Origin: Mesorhizobium hawassense
Lineage (GTDB): Bacteria; Pseudomonadota; Alphaproteobacteria; Rhizobiales; Rhizobiaceae
Reading direction: 5' to 3'
DNA: 64,000 bases
Assembly: GCF_003289945.1 (NCBI RefSeq)
Contig: NZ_QMBP01000010.1
Span: 124,001 to 188,000, forward strand
The notes under the pieces were generated by a model that was not told the origin of the DNA, made no database searches, and saw nothing but the letters and a program-made list of their open reading frames with translations. Position 1 is the stretch's first letter, and each line of letters starts with the position of its first letter. Made by a program: the position numbers and the translations under genes. This document shows positions 58,960 to 64,000 of the stretch, one piece after another.

Positions 58960-60097
58960 CTGAGATCACCTGTCCGTTGGACAGGATGTGGACCTTGTAG
59001 CCGGAAAAGATCTTCTGCGCCTCGCCCGCGGCGTAGAGCGCCTGGTAGGCCTCGTGCGGGATCAGCGCATGGTTCTCATAGCTCGATACGCCCTGGCGCG
59101 CGGCTTCGAGATCGTCGGTGTTGATGAAGAATTCCTGCGTCGTCTTCTCGCTGGAGAACAGGCCTTTGCGGCTGGGCTTCTCGCTCTTGGAAAAGACCTC
59201 CTGGATGGTCCAGGTGAGCAGCCAGGCATTCTCCGGCTTGCGCACCTTGGCCAGCACCTCGGCCACGGTCGTGTTGTTGTCGGTGATGCCGGCCGAATAG
59301 AATGGCCCGAGCACGACGCGCCGCAGTTGCTTGGGATGCAACGGCTCGAAATCCTTGTCGAGATTGACTGCGATCGTCGCCGGCGAGAGCGTGTAGGCCG
59401 AATTCTTTTCGGTAAAATCGTCGAAGCGATGCGCGAGCTCCGGGTTGAGCAGGCCGTCGACTGGAAGCGGGATATCGACCTTCTCATTCAGCTTGCCGTT
59501 GCCGTCGACAAGCTGGCGCACCATGCTCTCCGAGGAATCCTCCACCGTCACCATGTAGACCAGCGGCAGGTTGGCGCTGCCGTCGAACGTCGCCCAATGG
59601 ACGAGATAATAGGGCCGCATGGTCTTCGGGTTGACCGAGACCTTGGCCGTCTGCGCGAGCGTGAAAGGGCCGAAGGTCGCCTCACTCTTGACGTCCTCGA
59701 GATAGAGCCGCTCGGCCATCGACTTCTGCAGTGCTTCGGGAAATTCCTTGTGGCGCAGGATGAAGTCGGCCATCTCCTCGCGCAGCTCGCCAGCCAGCGG
59801 GATGTTGGCCAGCCGGGCATCGGCCTGCTGGCGGTCGTTTTCCAGCTCGAGCAGGTTCTGGAAAACGGGATAGCCGCTGTCGGCGCGCGAGATGCGGAAC
59901 GTGTCAATGAAGCCCAGCCGGTTGCGCCAGCAGCCGAAGGACTTGTCCAGCCGCGCGATATATTCCGCGACGATCTTGGCGACGATGCCGTGCCGGTAGA
60001 GCGGCGAGCGGTCGTCGCGCATGAACACTTCCAGCCCGCTCAGCGCCGCCGTGATGGCGGAAAAATAGCGTGCCGCCGCGTCGTTTTCAGGTGTCAT
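58952..60097 (-). CDS. Protein of unknown function, second gene of the operon
   Basis: 381 residues, soluble, no signal. Helical first third (AGELREEMADFILRHKEFPE) then a beta-rich part (TLAQTAKVSVNPKTMRPYYL, YMVTVEDSSESMVRQLVDGN) and LHPKQLRRVVLGPFYSAGIT. No family is recognised. It starts 34 bp after the coiled-coil gene and overlaps the membrane-protein gene by 8 bp. Confidence 0.8.
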   Translation of the reverse strand: MTPENDAAARYFSAITAALSGLEVFMRDDRSPLYRHGIVAKIVAEYIARLDKSFGCWRNRLGFIDTFRISRADSGYPVFQNLLELENDRQQADARLANIPLAGELREEMADFILRHKEFPEALQKSMAERLYLEDVKSEATFGPFTLAQTAKVSVNPKTMRPYYLVHWATFDGSANLPLVYMVTVEDSSESMVRQLVDGNGKLNEKVDIPLPVDGLLNPELAHRFDDFTEKNSAYTLSPATIAVNLDKDFEPLHPKQLRRVVLGPFYSAGITDNNTTVAEVLAKVRKPENAWLLTWTIQEVFSKSEKPSRKGLFSSEKTTQEFFINTDDLEAARQGVSSYENHALIPHEAYQALYAAGEAQKIFSGYKVHILSNGQVISDV

Positions 60098-60131
60098 GGA
60101 GCTGCCGTTAAAATGAAGTCGGCGACGCCGC

Positions 60132-61220
60132 CTACGACTGCACGTAGTTGGCGGAATTGTGCTTCTTCATCACCTCGTCGAATCGACGGGCGAATGCATC
60201 GTCGGCAAGCTTCTTGCGGCGCTGGATATCGGCGCTGGCGACCATGTTCTTCTCATGCATCTCCAGCAGGTCGCCGATATGCTTCTGCGAAGCGGCGCCG
60301 ATGCCCGCCATCGTCTCCTCGGCCGTGTTGTCGACCTGGCTGCCCAACGTGTTGATCTTGTGGGCGACGTCCTGCTGGGCGGCGGTTTTCAGCGAATCTT
60401 CCAGCGCCTTGTAGAGAACGATGCGCTGCTCCGTGTCGATGGTCAGCTTGTTGATCAGCGTCGACTGCGCTGCGATCTGGTTGTTGAGCGAATCGACGAA
60501 TGTCTGGAACATCGAGGTATAGCGCTCCAGCGTCTGGCTTTCGGCCAGCAGTTCCTGCTCCTTGGCCTGCTTTTCATTGTATTCGGTCGCCATTTTCGAG
60601 CGCTCGCCCTCGAGCTCGGTGCGCTCCTTCTGGGTGGTGGAGGCGGCGATCTTGTTCTCGATGTCGAGCAGCAAAGGATTCAATTCCTCGATGCGCTTCT
60701 GCACCGTTTCGAGATTGGTCATCGTCACCTTGCGGCGCTCGATCACCTGCGAAAGACTCGTTTCGGAAGTCTTGTAGCGCTGGTCGAGGACTTGCTTCTG
60801 CGCCTTCAGGATGCCGACGATGGTGTCCGACTTCGCCAAGAGTTCCTGCAGATTGCCGGCGAGCGACATGTTTCGGACGCGGTCGGTGCGCATGCGCTGC
60901 TTGCGCTGCGCCGAAAACACGCCGACGAAGTTTTCCCAGCCGGTGTAGTTCTTCATGCTCTCGAATTCGGCGCCGAAGACATTGGTGGCGTCCTCAAGCC
61001 CGATGATCAGGTCGGCGATATTGCCTTCCATGACCTTCTGCTGCTTGAGCACGTCCTCGATGCGGGCGTTCTCGATGTCGAAATTGGCGTCGCCGATCTT
61101 CTTGTCGGCCTGAGCAAGCGTGTCGAGCACCGTACCGGACTGCTCGATCTTGGCGCGCATGTCCTGCACGACCTGCTTGGTCTTGGCAATTTCGGCATCG
61201 AAATTCTGCAATGTCGCCAT
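60132..61220 (-). CDS. Coiled-coil protein, first gene of the operon
   Basis: 362 residues from the ATG at 61220, after GGGAGG. It is almost entirely helical with heptad runs (ERRKVTMTNLETVQKRIEEL, IENKIAASTTQKERTELEGE, YNEKQAKEQELLAESQTLER). No membrane segment. It resembles filament-forming or stress-type (TelA-like in spirit) coiled-coil proteins, but no family signature was found. It heads the operon with the AAA+ ATPase. Confidence 0.82.
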   Translation of the reverse strand: MATLQNFDAEIAKTKQVVQDMRAKIEQSGTVLDTLAQADKKIGDANFDIENARIEDVLKQQKVMEGNIADLIIGLEDATNVFGAEFESMKNYTGWENFVGVFSAQRKQRMRTDRVRNMSLAGNLQELLAKSDTIVGILKAQKQVLDQRYKTSETSLSQVIERRKVTMTNLETVQKRIEELNPLLLDIENKIAASTTQKERTELEGERSKMATEYNEKQAKEQELLAESQTLERYTSMFQTFVDSLNNQIAAQSTLINKLTIDTEQRIVLYKALEDSLKTAAQQDVAHKINTLGSQVDNTAEETMAGIGAASQKHIGDLLEMHEKNMVASADIQRRKKLADDAFARRFDEVMKKHNSANYVQS

Positions 61221-61496
61221 TGGGGCCTCCCGCTTCGGCATCCGTTTTCCGTGTCGTGGCGGCGAATATATGTGGGGCTTCAAGGGATTGAAAGAAGGAA
61301 GACAAGGAGAGGCGTCAAAACAAAAGAATTGCTCAGGTGCTTGAAAGACAAGGCAAGCATGCGTAAGGCGCCGATTAACGCGCGCCGAATTCGAACAGCT
61401 TTAGCTCATATGCTCTAAGCTCTTGTTTTTGCGAACAGCCATGAAACAGCGCCGGCAAATCTCTTGCGACGACAATACCGGTTCGTGCGGCATCGA

Positions 61497-61886
61497 TCAG
61501 GGCTTGGGGTCGGCTTTGAGATAGGCAATCACGTTGGCGATGTCGTCGTCGCTGGTCAGGCCGGTAAAGGCCATTCTGTTGCCGGGAACCTTCTGCCGGG
61601 GCGCCTTGAGATATTCGGCGAGGTTGGCTTCGTCCCAGACGAGGCCGGCGGCACCGGCATCCTTCATGGCTTGCGAATAGTGGTCGGCAAAGCTTTCCGC
61701 CGAGCCGGCCTTGCGGCCGACGACACCCAGCAGATGCGGGCCGACCTTGTCGCGATCCGTTGCCGCTTCGTGGCAGGCGATGCAACGGTTGAAGACCTTC
61801 TTGCCCAGCGCGGCATCGCCATCGGCATGCGCGGCAAGACCGCCCGCAAGCAGGAACAGCGCGGCGGACGAAGTGGCTCGAAGCAT
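61497..61886 (-). CDS. Class I cytochrome c
   Basis: 129 residues with a signal peptide (SSAALFLLAGGLAAHA). The heme-attachment motif is CIACH at residues 35-39, and the axial Met is in VPGNRMAFTGL. The fold GKKVFNRCIACHEAATDRDK and NVIAYLKADPKP is that of small c550/c2-type electron carriers. It stands alone. Confidence 0.93.
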   Translation of the reverse strand: MLRATSSAALFLLAGGLAAHADGDAALGKKVFNRCIACHEAATDRDKVGPHLLGVVGRKAGSAESFADHYSQAMKDAGAAGLVWDEANLAEYLKAPRQKVPGNRMAFTGLTSDDDIANVIAYLKADPKP

Positions 61887-62005
61887 GGCGGGGTCTCCGG
61901 CTGGTTTTGGCTGACGACAGAAAAGTAGGGCGCAGGGCTTAACAAAGACGGTGGCGTGACGCGAAGATTGCGCCGGATCCGGCCTCCTCGTCCAGATATC
62001 CGCGG

Positions 62006-62863
62006 TCAGGCCCGTTGTGCCAGGTCCCGGCGCAGGAAGTCGTTCAGCCGTTCAACCGCCGGCGTCGCCGACAGCGGGTTGCGCAGGATGCCGATCTCGA
62101 GATCCGGCAGCGCCGGAAGCCCCTCATTGACGCCGACGACGCGCAGCGACGGAGGCACGCTTCGCTGCGCCAGCCCGGCGACCGCGAGCCCGGCCTGCAC
62201 CACGGCGACCAGACCGAGCAGCGAGGCGCTGGAATAGGTACAGCGATAGGACCTGTCGGCACTGCCGAGCGCCTGCAGGACATTCATCCGCGCCGCGCAG
62301 CCCGGTTCGAACAGCGCGACGGGCAAGGGATTGGTCTGCCAGGCGACATGGTTGGGCGAGGCGACCCAGACGAATCGCTCCAGCCGGACCACGTCGAGCG
62401 GCTGCTCCGGCAGGCGGGTGACGATCGCCAGGTCAAGCCTGCCTTCCGCCAGGGTTTTCACCAGCGCGGTCGATTGCTCACAGACCAGTTCGACGGTGAC
62501 CAGCGGATGATCCTCGGCAAAACGCGACAGGACAGGCGGCAATAGGAACGCGGCGTAATCGTCCGGCACGCCAAGGCGCACACTGCCTGTTTCTTTCGGC
62601 CGGGTGACGCTGGCCCAGGCTTCGTCAGAAAGCTTCAACAGCCGGCGCGCGTAGATGAGGAAATCCTCGCCGATCGCATTAGGAGTAACCGTTCTCGGGC
62701 CGCGCACGAGAAGCTGGTTGCCCACCATGTCCTCCAGCCTTTGCATCTGCATGCTGACCGCCGACTGGCTGCGGCCAACACGAGGCGCCGCATTGGACAG
62801 GCTGCCGGTTTCGACGACGGCGACGAAGGTTTTCAGCAGGTTGAGGTCGAGTGGAGCGGCCAT
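62006..62863 (-). CDS. LysR-family transcriptional regulator
   Basis: 285 residues. N-terminal helix-turn-helix: LNLLKTFVAVVETGSLSNAA then RVGRSQSAVSMQMQRLEDMV. The effector domain begins GSVRLGVPDDYAAFLLPPVL. It is divergent from an EamA-type exporter gene with a 26-bp palindrome between, so it most likely controls that gene. Confidence 0.93.
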   Translation of the reverse strand: MAAPLDLNLLKTFVAVVETGSLSNAAPRVGRSQSAVSMQMQRLEDMVGNQLLVRGPRTVTPNAIGEDFLIYARRLLKLSDEAWASVTRPKETGSVRLGVPDDYAAFLLPPVLSRFAEDHPLVTVELVCEQSTALVKTLAEGRLDLAIVTRLPEQPLDVVRLERFVWVASPNHVAWQTNPLPVALFEPGCAARMNVLQALGSADRSYRCTYSSASLLGLVAVVQAGLAVAGLAQRSVPPSLRVVGVNEGLPALPDLEIGILRNPLSATPAVERLNDFLRRDLAQRA

Positions 62864-62879
62864 GGCGCTATCAGCATAT

Positions 62880-62905
62880 CGAATAGATCCTCACAAATCT
62901 ATTCG
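62880..62905. promoter_or_regulatory. 26-bp perfect palindrome in the LysR/exporter gap
   Basis: CGAATAGAT at 62880-62888 and ATCTATTCG at 62897-62905 flank 8 bp. It lies in a 70-bp divergent gap, 17 bp from the regulator start and 28 bp from the exporter start, a fitting operator position. Confidence 0.7.
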
Positions 62906-62933
62906 CTTGTTTGAAATCGCCGCGAGGGGTCAG

Positions 62934-63860
62934 ATGGATTTCGACCCGCTGGAGAGCGCTGCGATGAGGACCATACCGACCGACCGGTTTCCTGCCGCGA
63001 GCCTCGCTTCGGCGATGGTGATCGCCGGCACGGTCGGCGCCTTCGTGACGGAATCGGGACAGCATCCCGTCACCGTCGTCTTCTGGCGATGCGTGTTCGG
63101 CGCGCTGTTCCTCGCCGCATGGTGCCTGCTGCGAGGCTACTTGCCGGACCGGACGCTGTCCGTATCCCGGCTTGCCCTCGCGGCCCTCGCCGGCGTTTGC
63201 ATGGTGCTGAGTTGGACGGCCTTCTTCGCCGGTTTCGCCATGACGTCGATCGCCACGACGACGATCGTCTACCATGTCCAGCCGTTCTTCGTGGTGCTGC
63301 TTGGCGTCACGGTCCTCAAGGAACGCATCTCGCTCGACCAGATGCTGTGGATGCTCGGCGCGTTTCTCGGCGTCGTGCTCGCCAGCGGCCTGGTCGTCAC
63401 GCACGGCCATGTCGATGCGGGCTGGGCGCTTGGCATCGCGCTGACGCTCGGCGCCGCCCTGCTCTATGCGGTGGCTACCATGCTCGCCAAGGGTCTCGGG
63501 CAGCAGCGCGCGGAGATCACGGTGCTTTGCCAGACGCTGGTCGGTGTCGTGTTGCTCGCCCCGTTCGCCGATATCGGCCATCCCATCCCGCTGGCGTCAT
63601 GGGGCTGGCTGACCGGCATCGGCGTCCTGCATACAGGCATCGCCTATGTGCTGATGAATTCGGCCTTTCCGCGCCTTACGACGCCGGTGATCGGCGTCAT
63701 CACTTTCATCTATCCCGTCGTCGCCATCATCATCGACTGGGCCCTGTACGCGCATCCGCTCGGGCCGGCACAGGCCGCCGGCATGCTGCTCATCGCGCTG
63801 GCAACGCTTGGCGTGCGGCTTGGCTGGCGGTTCCCAGTGTGGCGTGTTTCCGCCGCCTGA
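62934..63860 (+). CDS. EamA/DMT-family transporter
   Basis: 308 residues from the ATG at 62934, after GAGGGG; an ATG at 62964 is possible. Ten helices in two EamA halves: SASMVIAGTVGAFVTESG-like start, then GVCMVLSWTAFFAGFAMTSI and VLHTGIAYVLMNSAFPRLTT, with the family's PFFVVLLGVTVLKERISLDQ. Such proteins export amino acids or drugs. The divergent LysR probably controls it. Confidence 0.9.
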   Translation: MDFDPLESAAMRTIPTDRFPAASLASAMVIAGTVGAFVTESGQHPVTVVFWRCVFGALFLAAWCLLRGYLPDRTLSVSRLALAALAGVCMVLSWTAFFAGFAMTSIATTTIVYHVQPFFVVLLGVTVLKERISLDQMLWMLGAFLGVVLASGLVVTHGHVDAGWALGIALTLGAALLYAVATMLAKGLGQQRAEITVLCQTLVGVVLLAPFADIGHPIPLASWGWLTGIGVLHTGIAYVLMNSAFPRLTTPVIGVITFIYPVVAIIIDWALYAHPLGPAQAAGMLLIALATLGVRLGWRFPVWRVSAA

Positions 63861-63866
63861 AGCTGC

Positions 63867-64000
63867 TCATGCCCTGACAAAACCGATGAAGTCGTCAGGC
63901 GCGGCCCTGCCCATCTCCTCTTCCCAATGGCGGCGGCAGAGCGAAACATAGACGTCCTTGCCGATCGCCACCTGCTCGCCCTGCCTAGCCACCTTGCCGT
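63867..64000 (-). CDS. tdk: C-terminal part of a probable thymidine kinase, cut by the window edge
   Basis: About 43 residues before TGA. The segment VARQGEQVAIGKDVYVSLC followed by RRHW matches the C terminus of bacterial thymidine kinase, where a CxxxHW-like motif forms part of the zinc site. It converges on the exporter gene. Confidence 0.75.
   Translation of the reverse strand, partial: GKVARQGEQVAIGKDVYVSLCRRHWEEEMGRAAPDDFIGFVRA

Overview
The window looks like chromosomal DNA of a Mesorhizobium-type alphaproteobacterium (Rhizobiales). The evidence is the CtrA/ChpT/SciP cell-cycle genes, an EipA (DUF1134) protein, a fused anthranilate synthase TrpE(G) behind a Trp-Trp-Trp leader peptide, a MucR/Ros-type regulator, high GC, and many short palindromic intergenic repeats of rhizobial type. 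The genus is inferred from gene content and protein similarity; no database was searched.

Layout. Positions 1-7.7 kb look like accessory DNA: a CapA-type protein, a polar amino-acid ABC transporter (two permeases and a binding protein, no ATPase in view), a divergent LysR regulator with ATAAC/GTTAT boxes, a MucR-like protein lacking two zinc ligands, a gene-poor stretch and a large serine recombinase whose frame runs into the 3' half of tRNA-Met(CAT). This could be the right end of an island at that tRNA. Positions 8-16 kb are core: a Gfo/Idh/MocA oxidoreductase, mnmA, then sciP, an oxidoreductase/HxlR pair, fliJ, ctrA, a single-domain response regulator, chpT and eipA. This places the CtrA regulator, its phosphotransferase and its inhibitor within about 5 kb.

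Positions 16-31 kb hold a membrane coiled-coil protein, an rRNA/tRNA methyltransferase, an ArsR/NolR-like regulator, a HugZ-like FMN protein, a CoA-transferase/dehydrogenase pair, GNAT, YqjG-like and Nudix enzymes, a metallophosphoesterase, an alpha/beta hydrolase, a membrane TPR protein, and leuA behind a candidate attenuation leader with four consecutive Leu codons. Positions 31-51 kb carry an ATP-grasp/esterase pair, several SDR enzymes, an AbrB-type membrane protein, a Phd/VapC toxin-antitoxin pair, DsrE-like and duplicated secreted proteins, a zinc/cadmium-type CDF exporter, trpL-trpE(G), an aspartoacylase-like enzyme, an MFS exporter, a disulfide oxidoreductase, an acetyltransferase, and a GlxA-type regulator divergent from an isochorismatase-type hydrolase.

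Positions 52-61 kb carry fhs and then a minus-strand operon of largely unrecognised genes: coiled-coil protein, unknown protein, four-helix membrane protein, AAA+ ATPase, unknown protein and a DUF2333-like membrane protein. Overlapping or closely spaced genes suggest one multiprotein assembly, and it is the best candidate here for an undescribed system. The right end has a cytochrome c, a LysR/EamA-exporter divergent pair around a 26-bp palindrome, and the 3' end of a probable thymidine kinase gene.

A recurring theme is palindromic repeats that abut stop codons. Three minus-strand genes take their TAG stop from the TAGAGC edge of a repeat, and two copies of a 144-nt palindrome begin within the TAA stop of a plus-strand gene.
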